From NCBI GenBank assembly GCA_023664485.1, contig JAMPFK010000002.1, positions 62,001 through 126,000 on the forward strand: a stretch of DNA of 64,000 nt, written 5' to 3'. Positions 6,365-13,426 of the stretch are shown here, one piece after another. The notes beneath the pieces are model-generated. The model ran no database searches, had not been told where the DNA came from, and saw only the letters and a list, made by a program, of their open reading frames with translations. The stretch's first letter is position 1. Every line of letters starts with the position of its first letter. The translations under genes and the position numbers were made by a program. The DNA comes from Bacteroides fragilis. GTDB taxonomy: Bacteria; Bacillota; Clostridia; Lachnospirales; Lachnospiraceae.

Positions 6365-8821
6365 ATGGATAAGAAACAAGCATTTAAAGACATATTGAAT
6401 GGAAAGGCAATTATTATTACTGGTTCAGGAGCTCATTTGGAAGTAATGACTCCGAATAATGAACCATTTCCTTCGGGAGTAAGTTTGGCTGAAGAAATAT
6501 ATAAGGAATGTGGGATTGGCAATCCTGAAAATCCATGGGATTTGCAAGATGCTACCGATACATATACCGAAATGTTTTCTGAAGATAGACTGGTTCAGAC
6601 AATTAAAAAGAAATTAATGGTGGGAAATATTGAAGACGAACATCGTAAACTGTATTCGTATAACTGGCAACGAGTGTATACAACTAATTATGATGAGGTA
6701 CCGCGGATAGCTACCAGAACGAATGTTAATACATTAATACCGGTAACTTTACATACCAAACGAAGGGAAGAAGATTTAAATAATAATTTATGTATATATA
6801 TTAATGGTTATATTGGAAAACTGACAATAGAATCTTTAAAAAATGAATTTAAACTTACGGGACGTAGTTATTTATCAGCTCAGGAATTGTTAAAGAGCGA
6901 GTGGGGAGCAGTATTTACGGAAGACATTGAAACCGCGGATTGTATAATTATTGTAGGTCTTTCTTTGGAATATGATTTAGAGATTAAAAAATTTATATAT
7001 AATCAAAACGTTGTTGGTAAAACAATGTTTATTGAGAGTATGGATATTTCTCCAGATAAAAAGAGAAAGTTAGAAAGATTAGGAAGCGTAGAAGCTATAG
7101 GGATGAAACAGTTTGTGCATGAATTGGAAGATTTCAGGGAATGTTATACTGTTCCAGTCCAAAATGCAAACTTATATCCATATAAATCATTTGATGTATA
7201 TGAATATAAAAAAAGTTTAAAAAAGACGAGTGCTTTAGGCGTATATGATTTGTTTATGTCTGGCAAAGTAACGGACGATTTATGGTATCGTGAAAAAGGA
7301 AGATATGTGAATATTATTTATCGAAAAAAACTTTGGGATGCCGTCAATTTTTTAAACAATGGATGTAAAGTTTTATATATACATGCTAATCTGGGAAATG
7401 GAAAAACTTTATTTGTTGAATCATTAAAGCATCAGTTACAAAAATATAATTATAAAGTTTTCACTTTGAAAGATTATTATCAAAATATTACGTCAAAAGA
7501 AATAAAAAATATAATTGAAGAAACCGGAAAGAAACTGGTGGTTATAGAGAATTATTTTAATTATTTATCTGTAATTAAAAATTTTGCATTGCATGATTTA
7601 AATAGTATTCAGTTTGTTTTTACAGCGAGAACAGTATTATATGATATAAGATTAGGTGAAGTAGATGAAGCATTTGGACTTAATCCCGGACAAAGTCCGG
7701 TATTAGATTTAAATAAATTAACTTTGCCTGAAATAAATGATATGAATCGTATACTTGAAAATAATGGTCTTTGGAGTAGTTATAGTGCTGAATCACCAAA
7801 AACGAAAAGAAAATTTCTTAAAGAGAAAAAGGGCGGGAATAGTCAGCTGCAGGCGATACTGGTAGGGGTGCTAAACTCTTCAAAAATGAAGGAGAAAATT
7901 GAAGAAATTGTTGATAATATTAAAAATGTTTCAGATATATATTACGATGCTTTATTTTTCTCCTTGCTGATTAAAACTATGAGTTTAAATATTAGCGGAA
8001 ATGATATGAGTAGAATATTAGGGGTAAATGTCGCATTAGATGCAAAATTTGTGAATAATCCCGGTGTAAAAGAAATATTAGATTTTTCTTCTGGAGAAAC
8101 CTCGTATAAGCTAAGATCCGCGGTTACCGCTAATATGATTTTGAAAGAATTGAGCAGTGATGATAAAATCATAGAGTTACTGGTTAAAACTGCAAATTAT
8201 GCAGATAATTATCGCAAAATTGAACGCTATGAAAATATACTGAGAAACATTATTTCGTATTCACATGTAAGAACTTTCTTGACTAATTCCAGTCAGAAGG
8301 AAAGATTTTTAATTAATTATTATGATGCATTGAAGGGATTAGAATATTATAAGGAAAATTCTTTCTATTGGCTGCAATATGCCATAGCATGTATTAATGT
8401 AGAGCGATATGATTTGGCACAGGCATATTTGGATAGCGCGCGTTCATTGTTTAGAGATACAGAGACTATGATACCCTTTCAGATCGATACACAACAGGCG
8501 ACATTATATTTGATTTTAATTGAAAAGGGATTGTCTGCAGATATTGAAAAAGATTTTTACAATGCTCATCAGTTGTTAATGAAACCTACGGTATCTATAA
8601 AAGATAATCCGGCAAAGCAAATTAAAGTGTTTGGTTTTTATACAAAAAGAAGTGTTAGTAAGAAAATGTTGAATGTTCAATATATAGGTATGTATAGAGA
8701 ATGTTGTGCTGAAGCATATAATAAAGTGAATCAATATCTCAAGAATGTTCGGGTGGAAAGTGACAGAAGACCATTTCAGGATTTAGCTCAAAATTTGTTA
8801 ACTGGTTCATTAAGTAAATGA
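6365..8821 (+). CDS. SIR2-domain plus P-loop NTPase protein, putative anti-phage defence effector
   Basis: An 818-aa protein. Residues about 1-260 form a SIR2-like NAD-binding domain: TGSGAH at 19-24, TTNYD at 106-110, YINGYIG at 145-151 and VGLSLEYDLEI at 197-207. A P-loop NTPase follows with Walker A ANLGNGKT at 341-348, a Walker-B-like strand LVVIEN at 391-396 and FTAR at 419-422. The rest (about 450-818) is helical and repeat-like, as in STAND ATPase sensor regions. Known relatives (SIR2-STAND/Avs-type proteins) sense phage and deplete NAD+; that role is inferred here. The gene is far more AT-rich than its neighbours (sampled 60-base lines hold about 14-16 G/C). GGAGG precedes the ATG. 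Confidence 0.82.
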   Translation: MDKKQAFKDILNGKAIIITGSGAHLEVMTPNNEPFPSGVSLAEEIYKECGIGNPENPWDLQDATDTYTEMFSEDRLVQTIKKKLMVGNIEDEHRKLYSYNWQRVYTTNYDEVPRIATRTNVNTLIPVTLHTKRREEDLNNNLCIYINGYIGKLTIESLKNEFKLTGRSYLSAQELLKSEWGAVFTEDIETADCIIIVGLSLEYDLEIKKFIYNQNVVGKTMFIESMDISPDKKRKLERLGSVEAIGMKQFVHELEDFRECYTVPVQNANLYPYKSFDVYEYKKSLKKTSALGVYDLFMSGKVTDDLWYREKGRYVNIIYRKKLWDAVNFLNNGCKVLYIHANLGNGKTLFVESLKHQLQKYNYKVFTLKDYYQNITSKEIKNIIEETGKKLVVIENYFNYLSVIKNFALHDLNSIQFVFTARTVLYDIRLGEVDEAFGLNPGQSPVLDLNKLTLPEINDMNRILENNGLWSSYSAESPKTKRKFLKEKKGGNSQLQAILVGVLNSSKMKEKIEEIVDNIKNVSDIYYDALFFSLLIKTMSLNISGNDMSRILGVNVALDAKFVNNPGVKEILDFSSGETSYKLRSAVTANMILKELSSDDKIIELLVKTANYADNYRKIERYENILRNIISYSHVRTFLTNSSQKERFLINYYDALKGLEYYKENSFYWLQYAIACINVERYDLAQAYLDSARSLFRDTETMIPFQIDTQQATLYLILIEKGLSADIEKDFYNAHQLLMKPTVSIKDNPAKQIKVFGFYTKRSVSKKMLNVQYIGMYRECCAEAYNKVNQYLKNVRVESDRRPFQDLAQNLLTGSLSK

Positions 8822-8833
8822 CAGAAATATATT

Positions 8834-8880
8834 CTCGTGGATTAATTCCGAAATGATATTAATCCATGAGGCCTTTTATA
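8834..8880 (+). terminator. Intrinsic terminator after the SIR2-NTPase gene
   Basis: CTCGTGGATTAAT at 8834-8846 pairs with ATTAATCCATGAG at 8858-8870 (13 bp, one wobble, 11-base loop), followed by a T-rich stretch GCCTTTTATA. The gene therefore forms a monocistronic unit. Confidence 0.7.
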
Positions 8881-8964
8881 TATGTTTATGCAGGTAGCTT
8901 TGCATGTAATTATTGGTTTATAATATTAAGTTATTTTAAATCCTCATAATTTATGGATATTTGA

Positions 8965-9153
8965 ATTGTGCAAAATAATGATATCATATATAATATATTC
9001 ATACGGGAAATGTCTGCCGGAAAAGGTTATGTGGATATTGTATTCCTGCCATTGCCGTATATTGGCAGACCTGCGCTCGTAGTAGAACTGGAATAAGATA
9101 AGGCGGATAAACCGCACAGCTGCGTAATAGAGAAAATAGAAAAGAAAAACTAA
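8965..9153 (+). pseudogene. Decayed fragment of a PD-(D/E)XK nuclease domain (DUF1703/PDDEXK_9 type)
   Basis: One frame reads IFIREMSAGKGYVDIVFLP, then GRPALVVELE, a stop (9094-9096), DKADKPH and IEKIEKKN. This is the recognisable core of the nuclease-like C-terminal domain found on many Clostridia AAA-ATPase proteins: REMPAGKGYADIVF followed by PALVVELK, then an Ala/Gln-Ile-Lys helix. The catalytic D and ExE-like residues sit in VDIVF and VVELE. There is no start with a ribosome site, the ATPase part is missing and the frame is interrupted. I take it as a remnant left after deletion or insertion next to the SIR2 gene. Confidence 0.6.
8966..8994 (+). promoter_or_regulatory. Candidate promoter for the cupin gene
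   Basis: TTGTGC at 8966-8971 and TATAAT at 8989-8994 are 17 bases apart. They overlap the nuclease remnant and lie about 170 bases before the cupin start. Support is moderate, given the AT-rich context. Confidence 0.35.
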
Positions 9154-9166
9154 GAGGTGGAAGAAA

Positions 9167-9490
9167 ATGTACAAAAATATTGCAAAACAAGTACCCATGC
9201 AGCTGAAAGATTTAGTTGATTACCAGAAAGGGCAGGTCGTCAGCAAAACGCTTGTGCAGAATGACCTGGTCAGCATAACAATTTTTTCTTTCGATAAGGG
9301 CGAGGAGATTTCCACACATGCGTCAGGCGGGGATGCAATGGTAACTATGCTGGAAGGCACGGGCCGGTTTACGGTAGGCGGTGAAAAATTCATTCTGCAC
9401 GAAGGAGATACCCTGATTATGCCGAAAGATGTCCCGCACGCGGTATATGGCGAGGAAGCGTTTAAAATGCAGCTTACGGTTTCTTTTTAA
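9167..9490 (+). CDS. Small cupin-domain protein
   Basis: A 107-aa single-domain cupin (conserved beta-barrel). Motif 1 is around EISTHASGGDAMVTMLEG and motif 2 is GDTLIMPKDVPHAV, giving the usual His-based metal site. Such small cupins are diverse (isomerases, sensors, detoxification) and the substrate cannot be inferred. AAGAGGTGGAAG precedes the ATG. The gene converges on the tetR gene, and the two coding ends overlap by 17 bases. Confidence 0.85.
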   Translation: MYKNIAKQVPMQLKDLVDYQKGQVVSKTLVQNDLVSITIFSFDKGEEISTHASGGDAMVTMLEGTGRFTVGGEKFILHEGDTLIMPKDVPHAVYGEEAFKMQLTVSF

Positions 9491-10121
9491 AATGGGAATC
9501 CCCCACCGGCGCCGTCAAATAATTAAGTGCTCCCTGCGGCACTCCCGTCCCCTTTTCAAGCAGCGCCACGAGCCCGCGGATCGTCTCTTCCGAATCTTCG
9601 GCAGTAGCCGACAGGAACGTATGATTCAGCTTGACCGCGAGTACGATGAGCACGATTTCGGCGAGCGCCGCAGGATATTCAAAATCGATATCTCCGGAGG
9701 CAATCCCCTGTTTAATGATTTCCGTCAGATTGGGTTTCAGTTCCGCAATCAGATGATTCATATATTTCTGGTGCAGAAAAGCGGCATCCTGCGCGCTTGC
9801 CCCCGTGCCGGCGGAGCTGTTCTGCTTCAGGAATGCTTCCGATGAGCTGCGGCATGCCTGGAAGATCATGGCCATCCGCATAAAAGGAGAGATCTCCGTC
9901 TGCATGGCGAGCGTTTTCGCCGTTTTCAGAGGTTTTTCATAATTTCTTTCTATCAGGGCATCGAGAATCGCTTCTTTTGAGGGGAAGTAATAGTAGATGC
10001 TTCCTTTGCCGATTCCGGCCTCTTTCGCAATATCGCTCACAGAAATATTTTGTATCGTTTCATTCTCCAAAAGCTGATGGAGCGCATCTAAAATTCTGTC
10101 ATATTTCCTGGTATCCGGCAT
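9474..10121 (-). CDS. TetR/AcrR-family transcriptional regulator
   Basis: A 215-aa regulator. The N-terminal helix-turn-helix has the TetR pattern SVSDIAKEAGIGKGSIYYYF; the C-terminal ligand-binding part is helical and unspecific. The ATG at 10121 has GGAGGTC six bases upstream; an ATG 15 bases earlier lies upstream of that ribosome site and is rejected. It is divergent from the SCP2-hydrolase-condensation operon, and paired palindromes lie between the two starts, so it probably represses that operon and may sense its product or an acyl compound. Confidence 0.9.
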   Translation of the reverse strand: MPDTRKYDRILDALHQLLENETIQNISVSDIAKEAGIGKGSIYYYFPSKEAILDALIERNYEKPLKTAKTLAMQTEISPFMRMAMIFQACRSSSEAFLKQNSSAGTGASAQDAAFLHQKYMNHLIAELKPNLTEIIKQGIASGDIDFEYPAALAEIVLIVLAVKLNHTFLSATAEDSEETIRGLVALLEKGTGVPQGALNYLTAPVGDSHFKKKP

Positions 10122-10171
10122 AATAGACCTCCACATCAGAGCAATCGTTCAAAAATTCCCTTTTATAAAAA

Positions 10172-10206
10172 ATGATATCATAAACAGATTTGGGAAACAA
10201 TTATGA
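10172..10206 (-). promoter_or_regulatory. Candidate promoter of tetR
   Basis: Reading the minus strand, TTGTTT and TATCAT are 17 bases apart in the AT-rich stretch about 55-80 bases upstream of the tetR start. Coordinates are approximate. Confidence 0.3.
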
Positions 10207-10260
10207 ATCATGCCATAAAAACGAAGAAAATTTCCGGACGAATTGGCAGAAAATATAATT

Positions 10261-10315
10261 GACCACTGGTCGGCAGCAATGTTAATGTATATTTATCATT
10301 ATTAGACCGACGGTC
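10261..10315. promoter_or_regulatory. Paired GACCx-x-xGGTC palindromes, putative TetR operators
   Basis: GACCACTGGTC at 10261-10271 and GACCGACGGTC at 10305-10315 are both perfect palindromes around one central base and share GACC/GGTC arms; their centres are 44 bases apart. They lie between the divergent tetR and SCP2 genes, just downstream of a TATAAT at 10254-10259. Two like sites in such a position suggest operators of the neighbouring TetR protein. Confidence 0.55.
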
Positions 10316-10437
10316 GAAAATGAAAGAAAATGTAAGAATCATGCGGAAAAGAAAAGCGCATGATAAAAGAGAGCAGAAAATCAAAACGTGAGAATGGAAA
10401 ATGGAATACGGCGGAGGATCAAAGACAGGAGGATATG

Positions 10438-10767
10438 ATGACTTACGCAGACTTATTTTACGAAATGAAAGGAAAATTTATGGAGGCCGATGTGAGCGGT
10501 ATTGGGGAACATCTCGCTTTTCAGTTCAACATCGAGGATGAAAATGCCGGCGGAATTTTTTATGTGGAGGTGAAGGACGGAGCGCTGTATGTGGAGCCCT
10601 ACGAGTATTATGACAGGGATGCGGTGTTTACCTGCGCGCCCGATGTGCTTTTGAAAATTGCCGAAGGAAAGCTGGATCCGGTGAAGGCATTTATGGAGCG
10701 GAAGCTTAGGGTCGAAGGGAATATCGATAAAGCGCTGCGGTTAAAAGAAATGATAGAAAGAAGATGA
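10438..10767 (+). CDS. SCP2-like sterol/lipid-carrier domain protein
   Basis: About 109 aa, one domain. The pattern LAFQFNIEDENAGGIFYVEV, then ALYVEPYEYYDRDAVFTC, then a C-terminal LLKIAEGKLDPVKAFMERK and LRVEGNIDKALRLKEMI is the SCP2 fold. Such proteins bind lipids or acyl-CoA in a hydrophobic tunnel. The ATG at 10438 has AGGAGG 5 bases upstream; the longer frame from 10360 is hydrophilic and unlike the family. It opens the putative acyl-transfer operon, so it may present a lipid substrate to the downstream enzymes. Confidence 0.85.
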   Translation: MTYADLFYEMKGKFMEADVSGIGEHLAFQFNIEDENAGGIFYVEVKDGALYVEPYEYYDRDAVFTCAPDVLLKIAEGKLDPVKAFMERKLRVEGNIDKALRLKEMIERR

Positions 10768-10774
10768 TAAGGCG

Positions 10775-11725
10775 ATGGGCGTATTAGGGAATATTGCCGC
10801 GGCGGCAGGGCTTTTGGCGGCGGCGGGCGCAGGCGAAACGATCTATTTTTATAACAGGACCATGAAGCGGGGAAATGCGAAAACGGAACGGACGGCCAAA
10901 ATGTCCGGTACGGATTGGGAGCAGTATTTCCCGCTTATGGAGGAGCGGAAAGAATTTGTGATGGCGAAGGAGCACAGAGACGTTTATGTGACCTCTTTTG
11001 ACGGGCTGAAACTTCATGCCACCTATTTTCCGGCGCTCGATAAAAAACGGGACAAAGCGGTAATCTGCTTTCACGGCTATACGGGAGAGGGGCTGAGCAA
11101 TCATGTGGCGATTGCCGGTTATTTTCTGAAACACGGCTATTCTATACTGCTGCCGGATGCGCGGGCACACGGCGGGAGCGAGGGAGAATACATCGGATTC
11201 GGCTGTCTGGACAGAAAGGATGCGCTCGTCTGGATCGACTGGCTGATACAGGAAGGAGGAAAAGACATTCAGATCATGCTTCACGGAACATCCATGGGCG
11301 GCGCTACGGTATTGATGGCGAGCGGCCTGGAGCTGCCTGCCAATGTCAAAGGCATCGTGTCCGACTGCGGCTTTACCTCGCCTAAAGAGGTATTCACACA
11401 TGTATTGAACCATAGGTACCACCTGCCGGCTTTTCCGGCGATACAGGGCGCAGACCTGCTGAATAAAAGGCTGGCGGGCTATGGAATGGATGAATGTAAC
11501 GCTAAATACGAGGTGCGGAAAGCGAAAGTGCCGATCCTTTTCATCCACGGTTCGGCGGATACGTTTGTGCCGTGCAGCATGTGCTGCGAAATCTATGAGA
11601 ACTGCCGTTCTCCGAAGCGGAAGCTGATCATAGAAGGGGCGGCGCATGCGGAGAGCTATTACAAAAATATGGAACGCTATGAAAAGGAACTGGACGCGTT
11701 CGCAGAACGTATATTTTCCTGTTAA
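10775..11725 (+). CDS. Alpha/beta hydrolase, membrane-anchored
   Basis: A 316-aa hydrolase of the serine aminopeptidase/lipase-like group. Residues 1-25 form a hydrophobic Ala/Gly-rich N-terminal segment, a likely membrane anchor. The core begins at KAVICFHGYTGEG (oxyanion HG). The nucleophile elbow is HGTSMGG, the acid is Asp in HGSADTFVP and the base is His in GAAHAESY. It could release an acyl product from the carrier protein encoded downstream or act on the final lipid; this is inferred from position. It starts 7 bases after the SCP2 gene. Confidence 0.85.
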   Translation: MGVLGNIAAAAGLLAAAGAGETIYFYNRTMKRGNAKTERTAKMSGTDWEQYFPLMEERKEFVMAKEHRDVYVTSFDGLKLHATYFPALDKKRDKAVICFHGYTGEGLSNHVAIAGYFLKHGYSILLPDARAHGGSEGEYIGFGCLDRKDALVWIDWLIQEGGKDIQIMLHGTSMGGATVLMASGLELPANVKGIVSDCGFTSPKEVFTHVLNHRYHLPAFPAIQGADLLNKRLAGYGMDECNAKYEVRKAKVPILFIHGSADTFVPCSMCCEIYENCRSPKRKLIIEGAAHAESYYKNMERYEKELDAFAERIFSC

Positions 11726-11756
11726 GGCGGCGCATATAAAATTTGAGAGGGGAAAA

Positions 11757-13160
11757 ATGAAAACAAGAAAAGGTTGTAAAACATATCCGTTAACAGTCGC
11801 GCAGAAATTTCATAATTATTATGCGCAGTATTCACCGGGGAAAGAAATACTGAATGTCGGCACGAGCCTGACGATAGAGTTCAAATTGAATCTGGAGGAA
11901 TTGCGGAAGGCCATCTACAAAGCCTATGAGAGATGCGAATCTATGCGGGCACGGCTGGCCTATGACCAAAAAGAAGGAGAATGGTATCAGTATATCGTCG
12001 AAAAAGAAGAACGCGAAATAGAAGTCGCGGATTTTACGGGAAAGACGATGGAAGAGGCGGAGGCCGAGATGACGGCATGGACACGCGTTCCTTTTGACAA
12101 AGAAGACGCTCCGATGAACAGGGTCGTCATCATCAGAACGCCTGACGGTTTTGAAGGGATGTATATCGTCGGCGACCACAGGTTTCTCGATGCGCAGTCT
12201 CTGATCGGGTTCCTGAAGGATGTCATAGAATTATATTGCAGCGCGAATTTTGAAAACATCCCCTATCCTGCCGATATGCGTTCCTATACTGCGCAAATCG
12301 AAAAGGATCTGGCTTATGAGAACGGCAGTAAGGCGCAGGAACGCGACCGGGCATATTTCAGGAAGCTCATCGAGGAATCGGAGCCCGTTTATAATGGCAT
12401 CGAGGGAAGAAAAAAGCTGGAAGAGGCGAGGGCTGCGACGGGAAATCCGAATCTTCGGGCGGCGCCCACCGGTTCGGACAGTTTCGCGGCGGCAATCGAT
12501 ATTTTTCATCTGGAGGAAGAACCGACGAAGCGGCTTATGACCTTTTGCGAACAGCAGCATATTTCTCTGCAATGCCTGCTTATCATGGGAATCCGCACTT
12601 ATCTGCAGAAAGTCAATCAGTGCGGCGACGTGTCGATGCAGATCGCATATGCGCGCCGTGCGACGCTTCAGGAGAAAAAATCGGGCGGTACGCGCATCCA
12701 CTGTTTTCCCTTCCGAACCGTGATTTCGGAGGAAAAGACTTTTTTGGAGGGAATCCGGGAAATCCGCGATAAGCAGAATGAAGTGTTCCGTTATGTGAAT
12801 TTCGATCCGGGGGAATATTTATCCTATCGGAGCCAGTATTATCAACCGCCGCACGGCATGGGCTATGAGGCCGTTTCGCTCACTTATCAGCCGGCTACCC
12901 TGCGGGAAAAAGGTTTAACGGATCTGGGCGGTATCCGGTACAAGACGAAAAGATACTGCAACGGCTACTACTCGGACGGCCTGTATCTTACGGTCATGCA
13001 CAGGCCGGAGGATAACGGTCTGGATTTCAGTTTCGAGCACCAGATTAAAGCGTATAACCGGAAACAGCTCGAATATTTTTATTACTATGTATGCAGGCTC
13101 ATGTTCAAAGGAGCTGAAAATCCGAATCTGAAAATCGGGGATATTATAAAATTAGTTTAG
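11757..13160 (+). CDS. Free-standing condensation-domain-like acyltransferase
   Basis: About 467 aa with the two-lobed fold of NRPS condensation domains and related alcohol acyltransferases. The active-site motif HHxxxDG appears as DHRFLDA, near residue 142, so the second (catalytic) His and the Asp are kept but the first His and the Gly are changed. The C-terminal part (DGLYLTVMHRPEDNGLDFSF) matches the latch/floor region. The start is ATG 11757 after GAGAGGGG; upstream codons lie within the hydrolase frame. Followed by a carrier protein and an acyl-AMP ligase, so it likely transfers a carrier-bound acyl group to an amine or alcohol acceptor. Confidence 0.78.
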   Translation: MKTRKGCKTYPLTVAQKFHNYYAQYSPGKEILNVGTSLTIEFKLNLEELRKAIYKAYERCESMRARLAYDQKEGEWYQYIVEKEEREIEVADFTGKTMEEAEAEMTAWTRVPFDKEDAPMNRVVIIRTPDGFEGMYIVGDHRFLDAQSLIGFLKDVIELYCSANFENIPYPADMRSYTAQIEKDLAYENGSKAQERDRAYFRKLIEESEPVYNGIEGRKKLEEARAATGNPNLRAAPTGSDSFAAAIDIFHLEEEPTKRLMTFCEQQHISLQCLLIMGIRTYLQKVNQCGDVSMQIAYARRATLQEKKSGGTRIHCFPFRTVISEEKTFLEGIREIRDKQNEVFRYVNFDPGEYLSYRSQYYQPPHGMGYEAVSLTYQPATLREKGLTDLGGIRYKTKRYCNGYYSDGLYLTVMHRPEDNGLDFSFEHQIKAYNRKQLEYFYYYVCRLMFKGAENPNLKIGDIIKLV

Positions 13161-13194
13161 GGCGAAAATATGGATAAGAGGAGAGGCAAAAGCG

Positions 13195-13416
13195 ATGTTC
13201 GATCAGTTAGCGGAGATTATTACCAATTATGTGGAAGTGAAAAAAGAGGATATCAGGCCGGAATCACGTTTTATAGAGGATTTGGGATTCACGTCCTTTG
13301 ATTTTATGAGTATGCTCGGAGAAATTGAAGATACGCTTGACGTGGAGATAGAACAGCAGGAAGCAGCCGATATCCGTACAGTGCAGGAAGCGGTCGATTA
13401 TTTATCGGAATTATGA
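13195..13416 (+). CDS. Acyl/peptidyl carrier protein
   Basis: A 73-aa carrier protein: acidic, four-helix pattern, with the phosphopantetheine serine in DLGFTSFDFMSM (Ser40). The motif is GFTSF rather than the GxDSL of fatty-acid ACPs, typical of dedicated secondary-pathway carriers. It lies between the condensation-like gene and the AMP-ligase gene with short spacing, so these three form a loading and transfer module. No phosphopantetheinyl transferase is encoded in the window. Confidence 0.9.
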   Translation: MFDQLAEIITNYVEVKKEDIRPESRFIEDLGFTSFDFMSMLGEIEDTLDVEIEQQEAADIRTVQEAVDYLSEL

Positions 13417-13426
13417 GAGGGCGGAT

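Noticed and set aside
10784..11647. 287-codon minus-strand ORF
   Set aside because: Antisense to the alpha/beta hydrolase, which has complete catalytic motifs; His/Arg-rich composition is typical of an antisense shadow.
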